The notes beneath the pieces were generated by a model that worked only from the letters and a program-made list of their open reading frames with translations, had not been told where the DNA came from and did not search any database. The translations under genes and the position numbers were made by a program. Of a DNA stretch of 64,000 bases, positions 22,630 through 34,698 are shown in pieces. Numbering within the stretch: position 1 is the first letter of the stretch; each line of letters opens with the position of its first letter. The stretch is from Diphasiastrum complanatum (taxonomy: Eukaryota; Streptophyta; Lycopodiopsida; Lycopodiales; Lycopodiaceae), in the NCBI GenBank assembly GCA_029204225.1, contig CM055113.1, positions 34,212,362 to 34,276,361 on the forward strand, in the 5' to 3' direction.

Positions 22630-25600
22630 ATCCTGAAAAATTTCGATCTTTAGATTTAACATAAATATGAGATGATGCTCCTTTGATAGAGCCTTGGTGA
22701 AGTAATCTGCTGCCTATAATTTTTTTTCTGCAGTAAACCAGAGAAACCCTTGCTTTCGATATACTTATTTCGGGAATATTGGATTCAGAGATAGTGCAAT
22801 GGCACTTTGATTGTCACAGTAGAGGGTCATTGGATGTGACTGCAAAATTTCGATATCTGCAAACAGGTTCCTTGGCCAAATTGCCTCCTTGGTAGCATTT
22901 GTGGCAGCTATGTATTTCGATTCTGTTGAAGATAATGCTACTGAGGTCTGTTTTCGGCTGTTCCATGAAATTGGGCCTTGGTTGAACAAGAAGACAAATC
23001 TAGAGGTTGATTTTCTTGTGTCAATATCTCTTGCCCAATCTGCATCTGTGTAGCCCTCCGAAATGTTGGCAGGTTGGCTGCCATAGCAGATGCTAAGGTG
23101 TTTTGTAGCTTGGACAGACTTCATGACTTTCATGAGAGCCTTCCAATGAACTGGACCTGGATTTGAAAGAAATTGGCTGAGAGAGCTGATGGAATAAGCA
23201 AGGTTGGGTCGAGTGTAGAGCATAACATACATCAATAAACCGATTATTGAGTGAAATAGATACTGCTTCATCTCCTCCTTTTTTGACTCAGATTTTGGAC
23301 ATTGCTCCTTAGACAGTTTCAAACTAGGGTCAAGTGGGAAGTGGCTTGGTTTGCACTCAACCATTCCATATTTTGCCAGCACATTGGTGAGGTATTTCTG
23401 CTGGCTGATGAAATCTGTCTGCTAGTTCAAATTCGAAAAATCTGAATTCCGAGACAGTAGTGTGTAGGACCTATATCTGCCATCTTGTATTCTTGTGCTA
23501 ACAAACATTTGGTATCGTTCAACAAATTTAAATTGTTACTAAACAGTAATGTCTCATCAACATAAAGAGTGATGACTATGAAAGAATCCGATATAGACTT
23601 AAAATAAACATTTGAGTCTGCCGAGTTTGGGATGAAACCATTCTCGATTAGAAATGTATTATATTTCTGAAACCAGAATCTTGGAGACTGTTTCAGACCG
23701 TACAGGAGTTTATGAATTTTGCACACTAGATGCTCCTTCTCTTTAAGCTCATATCCTTTTGGCTGGGACATGTAGATCTCCTCTTCAATGGTGCCATTAA
23801 GGAAGGCAGTTTGGACGTCCATTTGGTGAACTTCAAACAAATTGAAACATGCTTTACCACAGGACTGAAGGTTTCAGAATAATCCAGGTCTGGAAACTGT
23901 GAAAACCCCTTGGCAACCAGTCTAGCTTTGTATGGATTTACTTTACCTTCAACATCATACTTCACTTTGAACAACCACTTGCATGGGATTGGATTTCGAT
24001 CCTTTGGCAGCTCAGTCACAGTCCATGTTTGATTCTCAATCAGAGAATCAAATTCTGCATCCATGACAGCCTTCCACCAGGTGTTGACATAGCCCTCATG
24101 AACTATGTTTAGTTCCTACACAAAATAGCAGACCAGATCATCGGAATAGAGACTGTTTGGGTCGATTTGATCTTATGGGTTGAATTTTGACCTTCTGATG
24201 CTGCTTGTTCTACTGAGGTTTTGACTCACTGTTAGAGTCAATACCGATTTTCTGGTTTTCTACTCTTGGATCGGATTTTGGATTTTCGATCCTTGGATCA
24301 AATTTTGAATTTTTGATTCTTGGGTCGGATTTTTCTGGAGCTTTTCCCTTGTGATCAAAAAATTGATTCTCCAAAAAAATGACATCTCTGCTCGTGTATG
24401 TTTTGTGAGTGACCAGGTTGTAGAGCTTGTATGTCTTGTAATCTGGGGAGTAGCCAATGAAAATCAATTTTATGCTCTTGTCATCCAGCTTCTTTCTTGA
24501 ATCCTCAGGGATCTAAGCATAGGCAATGCATCCAAACACACGAATATGTTTGAGTGATGGCTTTGATCCAATCCACACCTAGGGTGCCTTGCCATTCAGG
24601 GACTTAGTGATGGATCGATTTTGCAAGTAGGCAGTTGTAGTGACAACTTCTACCCAAAATCTCTTTGGAAGAGAAGCATGGGCCATCATGCTTCTGGCAC
24701 TATCTATCAGTGTCCGATTCTTCCGTTTTGCTACTCCATTTGATTGAGGTGAGTAGCTCGTGGTGAATTGTTGGAGTATTCCACAGGCCTTGCAGAAATC
24801 CTTGAACTCGGTGGAGATCTATTCTTCCCTCCATCTATACATAAAGCTTTTATTGTTCTTTGGGTTTGATTTTCTGCAGATGCCTTGAATTGCTTGAAGA
24901 ATTTGAAAGTCTCGGATTTATTCTTCAAAAAGTAAGTAGCAGTTCTCCTAGAAAAGTCATCAATAAAAGTCAGAAAATAAAGAGCTCCCCCTGTGGAAGA
25001 AGTCTGCAATGGGCCACAAAGGTCACTATGTAAAAGGTCTAGCAAATCTCTAGAAGTGTGAACAAAATCTGAAGTGAATGGACTTCTAGCATGCTTGCTG
25101 ATAATATGGCTTTCACATGGAGAATCAGATTTGCTAATAGAAGGAAGATCTTGCACTAAGTTCTGATCATTTGTTGAATACTCTTCAAATTTAAATGGCC
25201 TAGTCTGAAATGCCACAACATATGATTTGATTCAGAAGTAGAAATTAGAGCTTGACTATTTGTAGAAAAACACTGACTTAATTTTAAAGGTAGCCACATC
25301 TTCTACCATAAGCTAGGACTTTCCTAGGCTTGTCAAGAATAGTCCAGCCCTCTGTATCGAATTATACTCTATGACCAAAATTAGTGATTCTGCTTATAGA
25401 AAGCAAATTCTTTGTAAGGTTCGAAATATACAGGACATTGGACAACAACTTCACAACACCTCTCTGAAATTCAACCCTTACTGCCCCTTCACCTTCAATG
25501 GAATGTGTTGAGTTGTCTCCAAGCTGCACAACTCTGGAATGGATGAAAGGCTTGTAGTTTTGGAACCAATCCCGATGATAGATCATGTGCTGAGTTGCTC

Positions 25601-26386
25601 CAGAGTCCAGGTACCAGGAATCGATATCCTAAAAATTTTCGACCCTGGTCATAAAGGCAACTTCATCCTCCTCTTCATGTTGGATCGAGTTATTGGTTGA
25701 GGCAACATTTGTTTGTTGTTGGAACTGCTTCTTCTTATCATTGTTGTACTTGAGTGTTCTGCTGTCCTTAATGAGATGAGTAGTCCTCTTACAATACTTG
25801 CAGAAGAGTTTCTGCATTGGTTGGAATGGTGAAGAATTCGACCTTGGGCCAAAATTTGACCCAGAGCCAAAATTTGATTCTGGCTGCATGTTGCTCTTTT
25901 TCCCTAAATTATTAGGTTTTGTGGATTTTTTTTTGAATTTTTTATTTTTCTTTGTGTACAGAGTCTGAGAATCCGATCTTGAGCTTTAGAAGGCATTCCT
26001 TCTGATTTCCTCTTGTAACAAGATAGAGATGACTCTTGATAGAGTAAGTTGTTGTTGGGTTGAAATAGCCATGACCCATGTTTCATAGGCTTCAGGAAGA
26101 CTCGATAAAAGAGTCATTAATACATCTTAATCTTCAATGTTTGATCCTGTTGCAAATGACTAATTTGGGAGTCTTTGATCTTCAAAGTGATTAAGGCAAA
26201 TGCCTTGCCATCTTGTTGCCTCCATTTGGTGATGCCAGCTGCATCAGCCTCTGGCTTGATTTCAGTACCATCAACAATGTCCCACAGCTCCTTGGCTAAT
26301 AGAACGACTTTCATCTTGAACTTCCAGAGATGGTAGTTCTCTCCATCGATCTTGTCAATCAGAGAAGAACTAGAAGTAAAGTCCAT
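22630..26386 (-). pseudogene. Copia II gag-pol, all domains present but broken
   Basis: Gag starts at ATG 26386 (DKIDGENYHLWKFKMK, then AKELWDIVDG). A knuckle-like CKYCKRTTHLIKD lies at 25795. Protease is at about 25620 (SWYLDSGATQHMIYHRDW). Integrase is at about 25216-24731 (HSDLCGPLQTSSTGGALYF, IDDFSRRT). The integrase tail at 24467-24210 has a repeated DPRI(E/K)NPKS-like unit. RT is at 24064-23427 (IPCKWLFKVKYD, RLVAKGFSQ, VHQMDVQTAFLNGTIEEEIY, LLYGLKQSPRFW). In its catalytic box YVDD reads YVDE (LYVDETLLFSNN). RNase H is at 23382-22765 (YTRPNLAYSISSLSQFLSNP, YTDADWARD, SSTESKYIAATNATKEA), with a degraded tail to about 22630. At least five stops or shifts split it. The element lies inside the plus-strand Copia, between LTR-X copy 1 and that element's gag. 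Confidence 0.9.
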
Positions 26387-26515
26387 TATGGTATAGTTTG
26401 ATATCGTTGGTAGAAACAACAATAACGGGATACTGTTGGCTGCGCACTTGCTGAAATGAAGTCTTGGTAGAAACAAGACTAAATCTGCAATGAAAATATA
26501 GATTACTAAGCCACC

Positions 26516-26528
26516 CGCTCTAATATCA
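26516..26528 (-). other. Primer-binding site of Copia II (degenerate tRNA-iMet type)
   Basis: The minus strand reads TGATATTAGAGCG, two changes from TGGTATCAGAGCG, directly abutting the 5' LTR. Confidence 0.65.
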
Positions 26529-27190
26529 TGTAGGATTTTGGTGCAAAGGTGGTGAGCAGCAGAAGTGGTGAGCAGATGGTGATGAATCAGTAGTGCGACA
26601 GTTACCAGCAAGACAATTCAAGATGAATCTGACACTACAATGCGCAATGGAACAAGATAGTAAAACGATGCACTCTGATTAGATTACAGAATACTGATTA
26701 CAATGCTTGAAGCTGGGCGAAAAACAGTGGGCGCTCAAAAATTGCTTCAGCTGAAATCGTTAATGTTAAAAAAATTGGAATACTAGAATGTTAACTAACT
26801 GATTCTACAAAACCTACTTAATCACTGATCCTTGTTACCGAATAATGCCTGAATTATTGTTACAAAAGATGCCTGTTGTCAGGGCGTTGACTCCGTCATT
26901 GATGATTGGAAGATCAATGCATTGGAATCCTAAGTTAATCTACTTACAGTCCCACAGAAAGTAGCCATTATTTTAACTGTATGTGGGTCGGATTTCTAAT
27001 TACAAAGGGTCAGATTTATACACTGGGTCGGATAATTTACAAAAGGGTTGGATTTATACAAAGGTTCAGGTTTATTAGACCCGATTTGATCTGATCCGAT
27101 CCAGGGACCCCCGGATAAATTAGACCCGATCCGATCCGATCTAGGGTTGAAAAAGCACACTTTGATGGGATTGATATTGGGTCGAAAAAA
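26529..27190 (-). repeat. 5' LTR of Copia II, distal end missing
   Basis: Matches 21830-22613 from its inner edge (TGTAGGATTTTGGTGCAAAG) up to about GGGTCGAAAAAAT at 27,190. There it breaks off and the plus-strand Copia gag begins. The last 130-150 bp of the LTR are gone. Internally it carries an extra GATCCGATCC-rich block not present in the 3' LTR. Confidence 0.8.
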
Positions 27191-27202
27191 TAGGCTCGAG
27201 TC

Positions 27203-28337
27203 CAAAAAAAGTGAGAATGGATTCACTATTTTTGATCCATGACCTCTATGATATTGTTCTTGGAGTCGAGGAAGAACCTCAAGGAGCTCAAGAACGATTG
27301 AAATACAAGAAGACGGCTAGATTAGCCTTGCATTGCTTAAAGATGAATGTAAGCAATGACCTCTTGAAAGAGGTAGCTTCTTGTGCCTCATTCAAAGAGG
27401 CTTGGGATTCACTAAAGAACATTTAGGAATCCAACAACACCTCTAGAGTACTCATGCTAAGGAATCAAGTACTCCAAAGCATGAAGGAAAATGGAAAAAG
27501 TGGACAAGAATATGTCCTAAGAATCAAATTTTTAAACAAAGAATTGGGATCAATTGGAGAAAAAATCCAAGATAAAGAACTAGTACAAGTCATATCGAAT
27601 GGACTTGGTGATGAGTTCACCAATCTTGCTCAAACATTTGCCATCCAAGGCCAACTTCCAACCATTGACAAGTTACACAATGTATTTGTGGCCTACACCA
27701 CATTTGAGTTATTGTGTAAGCAAGTTAATTCAACACATGCAAGGTCCTTTGATACATCATTGGAAAAGTGCCAAAAGAGTATTTAGATATATCTCTTCTA
27801 CTAGATTTTTTGGCATTCTCTATCAAGGATCTAACTTGCACTTGAGGGCATACTCGAATTCGGATTTTGCAAGTGACAAGATGGATAGAAAATCCATAAG
27901 TGCATTTGCTACTTTCATTTGTGGAGGAGTGATATCTTGGATTTCCAAAAAAGCAAGATACTATCTCACTTTCCTCTTGTGAAGTCGAGTACAAGGCCTT
28001 GACTTCAACAACAAAAGAACTCTTTTGGCTAAAAAGACTTTTGGAGGAGCTCCAGGTGATGAAGGCCGAGGAGATCCCTTGCATCTACTATTGTGATAAT
28101 CAAGCATCTCAACAGTTTGCTACAAATCCTATCTTTTATGCTAGAACAAAGCATATTGAGATAGCTCATCACTTTGTGAGGGAGGAGGTGCAATCCAAGG
28201 AGGTACAACTTCATCATGTGCCATCATCCAAGTGCATAGCTGATATCTTAACCAAGCCTTTGCCTAAAGATCCATTTTTCAAGTTAAGATTTGCTCTTGG
28301 AATTGTAGATAGATGTACATTGGATTTACCAAGTTAG
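27203..28337 (+). pseudogene. Plus-strand Copia, gag fused to RNase H by an internal deletion
   Basis: Gag enters at KVRMDSLFLIHDLYDIVLG (27203). It continues through a stop (TAG, 27424) to QVISNGLGDEFTNLAQTFAI and LPTIDKLHNVF. At about 27705 it switches to the end of RT and RNase H (YCVSKLIQHMQGPLIHHWKS, RAYSNSDFASDKMDRKS, EYKALTSTTKELFWLKRLLE, CDNQASQQFATNPIFYART, then LHHVPSSKCIADILTKPLPK). Protease, integrase and most of RT are therefore deleted. A purine tract (TTGAGGAG, 28340-28347) leads straight into the 3' LTR at 28348. The gag resembles that of the 45-50 kb element (shared DIVLG-EEEP, LKMNVSN, NTSR, and KELVQVI-NGL-DE patterns), so they belong to related families. Confidence 0.85.
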
Positions 28338-28347
28338 AATTGAGGAG

Positions 28348-28830
28348 TGTTGAAATTGTCACTTCTAATTTGGTGGATGCAATATGTTAATCTTGAGATC
28401 TAAGTTCATATTGAGATCTCACACGTGTGGAGCTTGTTCCCATGAGTGAAAGGAAGTAAATGTACTTGTATATAGTTAGATTCATTTTAAATAAATCTAC
28501 ACGTGTGAACTTGACTTTTGACTAGAATCCAAGCAAAAGTCATTTTGGTCAATTTCCTTGTAATTAGCTTGCATTTCCATGTGAATGAGTAAATGCTCCC
28601 ACATGTCAAGATGTTGTTCACATGTGTGGATCTGGATGTACTTGATAAGATGTACATATTCTCCTAGGTCCTATTTTATAGGGAAGATTCCTACTTTTGT
28701 GGAGACTAGCATTTGGATTCTAGCTAGTAGGATAAGTCGACTTTGATCTATGGCATATCTTGCTCCTATTGGGGGATCTACACGATGTGGCACTCCCCAC
28801 ACGTGTGAAGACCTGCTGGACTAGTATACT
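28348..28830 (+). repeat. 3' LTR of the plus-strand Copia, LTR-X copy 2
   Basis: Starts TGTTGAAATTGTCACTTC directly after the purine tract and aligns from 28447 onward with LTR-X copy 1. It holds several ACACGTGT or ACATGTGT palindromes. The right limit is approximate, because resemblance to copy 1 fades after GACCTGCTGGAC. Confidence 0.7.
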
Positions 28831-30085
28831 ATTTGTTTTACTTGGTCTCAAAGCCATAGTTGGCCTGTGATTATCAACACCACAGAAGACTACAGCCCTC
28901 ACTGGGTTGGAGGCAGAAATAAAACAGACCAATGCATTAGTTGTAAAGAAATTCCAGGCAATGCTGAGAAGCATCGTGTGTCATAAGATTAGAATACAAA
29001 ATCATCCTAGTTGATGAGTTAGAGTCCTGAAGTGATTTTCAAGTCCATTTTGGGACAATATAGGGATACTATCAGCGACTAACAACAATGTATAGATGCC
29101 CCAATTGATTGTCACAAAGGCTTATTAAGACCAAGAGCGCCAATAGATGTAAAAGGGATCACATAATTTTGTTTGAGCTTTGTGAACAAAAAATAGCTAC
29201 AATTTGGTCCATTTGCAATAAAGAGATGAAAACATTACCATAAACAAAATTCAACTTTTAGCTATCATACACGACATGTTTGTGATCAACTTGGCTTTTT
29301 TTTATTTCAAGACAAAAGTCAACGTCCTCTCATCCAGAATACGTTTATGAATTATGAAGAAATTTTTATAACAAGTCTCTCTTCCGGATCAATCTCATGA
29401 TCCATGTAGGTGCCGGCCTCCTTGACCAGCCACTTGATATGCGACTTGTGTTCTCGTTGTCAGATGCGCAACAAACATTAATTCAAGATTAATTATCACA
29501 AGGATGCAAACTGGACTTCAAAATGATTACAAAGGAGCGATTTTTGTATGCATCTTAACCTTGTATGCATATTAGCAATCATTCTGTGAGCTCTTAAAAA
29601 TTCTATTTGTGGCACTTTAGCCTAAAAGTGAATTCTTGCCATTATAAGGAGGCAAAAAGCCTAGCCTCTTTTGGAAAATTCACACGAACTCCAAGATACT
29701 CGTTACCGTTATGTACTATTTGCTAGTTTTAACAGAAGGTCAATGAGCCCATTATATTAAAAATGCTTATGTGATAGTTTTGAGCTGAAAGTTTTTTCCA
29801 TTCCACACAAATTTCTGACTTAACTTACAACTTGCCTGGATGATCACGAAAAAGCAAGCCCTACACTGACCATGAAGAGCTCACTTGATAATTCTGTCTC
29901 TAGCGCGCATTAGCTTCTGCTCGCTTTTGTGGTAAAAGAGTTGACCAGAACACGTTCATTGATGGGAGATGGAAAGAGGACAGTTGTGCTTCTGCTCAGC
30001 TTGATACATCACTTGATGCATGCTCTCGTGTGCTATCTCAGCCATAATTTGATCCTGTTATCTAAAACCATGAGGGATCGCTTCA
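28831..30085. other. Unassigned stretch
   Basis: A short open frame after the LTR (about 28843-28984, plus; WPVIINTTEDYSPHWVGG) and a minus-strand stretch near 29350-29450 (SHIKWLVKEAGTYMDHEIDP) look protein-like. Neither could be placed in a family. Confidence 0.35.
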
Positions 30086-30487
30086 ATGCACACAACGGTA
30101 ACGCACTTCCACACAGTGGTCTTCCCGGACAGAACAGACATCGGCTCCCGCTCATCTCTCATCAACTTGACGAACAGAGTCTGCAGAGACAACCCAAATG
30201 ATCGTGTTTCCCTCCATGACTACACTGCCCATTGCCCATTTTGTGCTATTCGACATCGCCACCAACACAGTCCGCCCGCTCTGGAGACACATGGTGTAGC
30301 TCAAGCACATTCCTTCTCAATGGTACTCTCATGCAAACAGGAGATGATTGTGATGGCTTTAAGAAGCATGGTGTGCTCATGCGCATTCCTTCCCAATGGT
30401 ACTCTCATGCAAACAGGAGGCAATTACGATGGCTTTAAGAAGGTGAGATACTTCTCACCATGCCCTACCACAGGTACATGCGATTGA
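30086..30487 (+). pseudogene. Glyoxal-oxidase-like (GLOX / galactose-oxidase fold) gene fragment
   Basis: GLOX proteins are secreted copper-radical oxidases of aldehydes. The fragment carries THFHTVVFPDRTDIGSRSS, then CRDNPNDRVSLHDYTAH, and after a frame change NGTLMQTGGNYDGFKKVRYF followed by SPCPTTGTCD. These match, in order, the family's 'DRTDIGPS', 'CR-DPND-A-x-x-DCTAH' and 'LPDGTLLQTGG-x-x-DG' blocks. The start and the catalytic Cys/Tyr/His blades are missing. A tandem duplication (about 76 bp, 30293-30445) repeats the NGTLMQTG segment and, not being a multiple of three, shifts the frame. Stops lie upstream. It is clearly a pseudogene. The nearby open frame 30460-30720 does not continue the family. 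Confidence 0.75.
30293..30445 (+). repeat. 76-77 bp tandem duplication inside the GLOX pseudogene
   Basis: Two copies of the block starting GGTGT(A)GCTCA and ending GATGGCTTTAAGAAG, offset by 76-77 bp, with several differences. The second copy fits the family better (NYDGFKKVRYF). Confidence 0.85.
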
Positions 30488-30489
30488 GT

Positions 30490-32036
30490 AAAATCAGAAA
30501 AGGAGCTCTTAGCAGGCACTTGTCTGATCTGCGCATGATCACTATGAGAGGGATAAGAGTATTCATTAAAGAATTTGTTCCTGACCAAGGATTAGGCCAG
30601 TTTGATCTGCAATTTGTGAAACTCATGATGCCCATAGCTCCAGGATATCAATTCACAATTACATGGACGGAATGCTTTTATATTATCAAAAGGCTGACCG
30701 ATCCAAATATAGGACATTAGAAGACTGAAAGAGATAAAATGGATGATATAATCTAGTGATGTAGAATAGCTTCTGTAATTAGTCAATGTATATCACCGTG
30801 GATTTGTTCAAAACACTAACGACATAGATAATGCTTTAATATTACTATAGCATTGATTTCAAAAGAGCCAAATCCAAAACAAAAGGCAAGAAGATACATG
30901 TGAAGAAGTGGGGTAGAATAGCTTCAATAAGTCAATATGCATGAAATTGTTCAAACATCAAACACATAAATCTAGTTTTTGAATGAAGACATATTCAGAG
31001 AACCTGCGACCAATTCTTCATTCTTCACATGGAAAAACCATAGTCGCTAATTCTTCCAGACCCACCATGTGTTCCTCAAAGCTCTTGAGACTAAGCTCTC
31101 CTTCACCATTACTTGAAAAAGTCACACCATAAAACTTAAATAACTAAATATTATCTTGTTGCTGGAAGCTCACAGAAGATTAAACAGACGCTATTTGGAA
31201 ATCGCAACAAAACCCAATACAGTATACTTGAATCTGAGCATTTCAATCACTACATATTAGACTAATCTCAATCTAAACACTAAATGAGAATTCTGGGAAG
31301 GTGAAAAATTCAGAAGACATATTGTTGATACTTGATATAATCAATACTTGACATGATCAAAAGAACTGAAGAAAAAAACAAATAAACACGCTGAATTCCT
31401 GAGCAGCTGATGTCATGCTTTGTTGTTGGCCATCGCTCCTCCTCCTCCTCCTCCTCCTCCTCCTCAGCTTCTACCATCTCTTCAGGATCACCACTCCATC
31501 GCGTCAAAAAAAAAAAAATCCATATAATTATCTAGTCTCGTTGATCCACCAGAAAAAACCCTTTGACAGGGAGATCACAAGCGGCATAGTGCGCCGCTCA
31601 TGCCAATACTGTCCAATTTCTGCAAAAACAAAACCCGTTTCGATGGAAGGAAGGCAGATCTGAAGAGCGATGGATCCAGCCTTGCACCATCCCTGCCATT
31701 GTCTACACTATAACACGCCAAATGCATGATCTCGACAAAAGATAACTGGGAGGTACTACGTGAAAGGCATAGCTACTAAGTGAAGAATCGTGAGAGGGAG
31801 GAGGAGGGTGTAGGAGAGAGATATATAAATTCATATTGGGTGAGAGGGGGAAAGTAGGGTATATGAGAGAGATAGAGGAGGGACCATTAGATGCATGCAT
31901 GGGGAGGAGGGCCATGCATCCTTTTCCTCATACATGCATCCTCCTCCCCAAGTTTTTTAATTAGAAAAAGCTTATGCATGGGTGAGGGAGGAGCATGCAT
32001 GGTGCACCCATACACATGCGCAAAACTGTACATAAG

Positions 32037-32040
<4 letters not shown>
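30490..32040. other. Intergenic with simple repeats
   Basis: An open frame at 30460-30720 is unassigned. A (CTC)10 tract sits at 31436-31465 and a GGAGAG-rich stretch at 31790-31910. Nothing else is recognised. Confidence 0.45.

Positions 32041-32119
<79 letters not shown>
32041..32119. repeat. (TA)15(TG)24 compound microsatellite
   Basis: TA repeats at 32041-32070 run straight into TG repeats to 32119. It abuts the rearranged XTH block that begins at 32119. Confidence 0.95.
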
Positions 32120-32121
<2 letters not shown>

Positions 32122-32194
32122 ATCGTATATTGCATCAAACAGACCTTCTACGCTTCGTAGATTCACAACCGCTTTGCAGAGCTTAGCAGATTCC

Positions 32195-32273
32195 AACGTA
32201 AGCTGGTCTCCTGCTTATGTCAACTTGCTCAACGAAGGACTCACAATACAGCTTCTTCTGAATCAATCTTCAG
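32195..32273 (+). pseudogene. XTH exon-1 fragment, copy A
   Basis: Encodes NVSWSPAYVNLLNEGLTIQL and then LLNQSSG, followed by GT at 32274. It is nearly identical to copy B (32611-32809) but lacks the signal peptide. Instead, sequence that in copy B lies about 110 bp downstream of the exon (GTTAATCGTATAT ... CACAACCGCTTTGCAGAGCT) is attached in front of it. Confidence 0.7.
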
Positions 32274-32610
32274 GTGTGCTTTCATCGCTTTCTTAGATTT
32301 TCATGTAATTTTTTGGCAATACGTAGCGCACCCTTTGAATTCAACTTTATTTCTACTTGAAAATGTTTTGTTGGATTCATGGACGAACCCAAAAACCGGA
32401 AATAATAAATAGATCACTAGAGACCTGAAGTGGAGATTATAAGGAAGCATGACGAGCTTCCCTTACTTTCTATAGATTGTGTACGAGGAGACTCTTTAAT
32501 CTCATCATTCTACTTCTCTGAGCCCAAGATCATACAACAACGTCCTGTCCATCCCCTTGAGGGCTCTGATTGCTAATTAACAGTTATGTGATATTACCAA
32601 CTAACCGAAG

Positions 32611-32809
32611 ATGGTCACGAATCTGGATAAGATCGTAGTATTGTTGATCATTTTAGTGGTTACTATAGGAACGCAGGCAATAACTGGAACTAGTGCCCAT
32701 AGAAGTAGCGTGAGATTTCAAGACAGTTACAACGTAAGCTGGTCTCCTGCTTATGTTAACCTGCTCAATGAAGGACTCACAATACAGCTTCTTCTGAATC
32801 AATCTTTAG
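32611..32809 (+). pseudogene. Xyloglucan endotransglucosylase/hydrolase (XTH) exon 1, copy B
   Basis: XTH enzymes cut and rejoin xyloglucan in the cell wall. The exon starts at ATG 32611 with a hydrophobic signal peptide (about residues 8-24: IVVLLIILVVTIG), then FQDSYNVSWSPAYVNLL and LTIQLLLNQSLG. These match the first beta strands of family GH16 plant XTHs ('F-x-x-x-y-x-v-x-W-x-x-x-H-x-x-x-l-n-x-G-x-x-x-q-L-x-L-D-x-x-s-G'). The Asp of 'LD' is replaced. A GT donor follows at 32810. The next exon, carrying the catalytic HDEIDFEFLG box, is not found in the following 2 kb, so the gene is broken or has lost its remainder. Copy A upstream supports local rearrangement. Confidence 0.7.
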
Positions 32810-32810
32810 G

Positions 32811-34589
32811 TATGCTTTCATCGCTTTCTAGATTTTCATGTAATTTTTTGGATTGTGTGATAGTGTTATGTGCATCGTATCTGATACATTATTGGATTCT
32901 TGAACATTTTCATTTGATATGTTAATCGTATATAGCGTCAAACGGACCTTCCTCGCTTTGCAGATTCACAACCGCTTTGCAGAGCTCAATAGATTCAGTT
33001 TCCATTGAATACGGTCAAATCATTGTGACACAGGTATGTTAATTAAACATTTGATATTTTCTTGAACGTATTTTCAAACATCTGATACGTAATCCGAACA
33101 TATAAACATCTGATGTGCATCGTATATGATATGTGAACATTCTTGAACGTTATTGGATTCTTGAATGTAATTAGGCATCATATACACGTACATATGCATG
33201 CACATACATATGTGTAATTAAGCATCTGATAGAAGGGGTGGGGATAAACGCACACATCCGATAATCGTATTGAATATTCAGATAAACATCAGATAAACGC
33301 CATCCAGTCCCCATAGATTAAAAGATCACTATCCTTAACCATGTCCTCTTCAATAGGTAGAAATGCACTAATCTAATCTTCATTGTCCTAAATATCAACT
33401 TCTGCCTTAATGATAGCACGGATTTTTTCGGGAAATTCTTCGTCTTCTTGAACCGGAGGGTCATAAAAGTGAAGACAACGCCTCCATTTGCTAACTTGGC
33501 CATCTCAACTCCGCTTACTACAGACTTGGTGTACCTCGGGAGTGTGAGGATCAGACTTGACAAGCCTATATTTGTTACAAGCAAGCGTGTCAATTCAATG
33601 TCCCTCAAATCAATGTGTAACCATCTACACTAGAGCAGCAACCCTATGTATTCAACTTGAAGATAAGAGCAAATGTATTTTGCATTGTTCTCTTGAGTAG
33701 AGATATGGAGACTATACAAAATATACAATATATAACATTGAGATTGCTAATGGCAAGCGCATGTGATTATACCTTGGGACCAAGTTATTATAATGTTCAT
33801 AACCAAGAGTGTTTTTCCCAAAGTTGATCTGCCTTAATCTTTGACTTATGTGATGTACATCGTGTTTCTTAGGCTGTTTTTGAATACCTGGGCACACATT
33901 TCAAACAAACCTTGCTTAGTTTGAAGACATTTTAAAAATCTTCCTGATAGAGAGTACCAATAGGTTGAAAGTTTCCCAAACAACAAGTTCTCCACCATTG
34001 GAGTTTCTTAATTTGACCGTAGATATAAACATAAGAGCAACGACTTGCTTTAGCAGCCTTTACAGCTAACAAAGCACACTGTTGACTGAAAAAAATCGCC
34101 TGAGCAGCACAGAAACATTAATGTATGAAGATAAACATCAGTCAGATGCGTCAAGTCATGATCAATTACTTTATAGTTGTATCAATGACAATGCCATCGT
34201 ATATGCTACATATTTTCTTGAATGGCCTTATGATATTTCAGATGCGTCAATCGTAACATCAGATAAACACACACATTAGATAATCATATTGAATATTAAG
34301 ATCAGATAAAGCACATCAGATAAAGCTCGGTTGTTGATATCACGCAGATTAGCAGGTGGAAAACTATGCCACCAAGCTATTGGCACAGGACTGTAGAACT
34401 TACGGCACACTCTTCAAGGTCAAAGTAAGTCCAAATCTTGAGATTAACTGATTACCTTCACATATTGATCCTTAACATGGATAATTGATTAGATCTTCAC
34501 TACACTGTATCAGATCAAGCCTCTTTCCTAAAAACACCATACAATTATTATTTAGCTATGATGCAGTTTGCATTTGACTGATATATCAT
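32811..34589. other. Unassigned stretch after the XTH exon
   Basis: Words such as ATCAGATAAAC(A/G)C and TTGAACGT recur at 33050-33300 and 34250-34330. Overlapping open frames at 33318-33633 are unassigned; the minus reading contains LLVTNIGLSSLILTLPRYT. No catalytic XTH exon. Confidence 0.4.
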
Positions 34590-34631
34590 CTCTCTCTCTC
34601 TCTCTCGCGGCCTGGCCAGCCCCCCCGCCCC

Positions 34632-34698
<67 letters not shown>

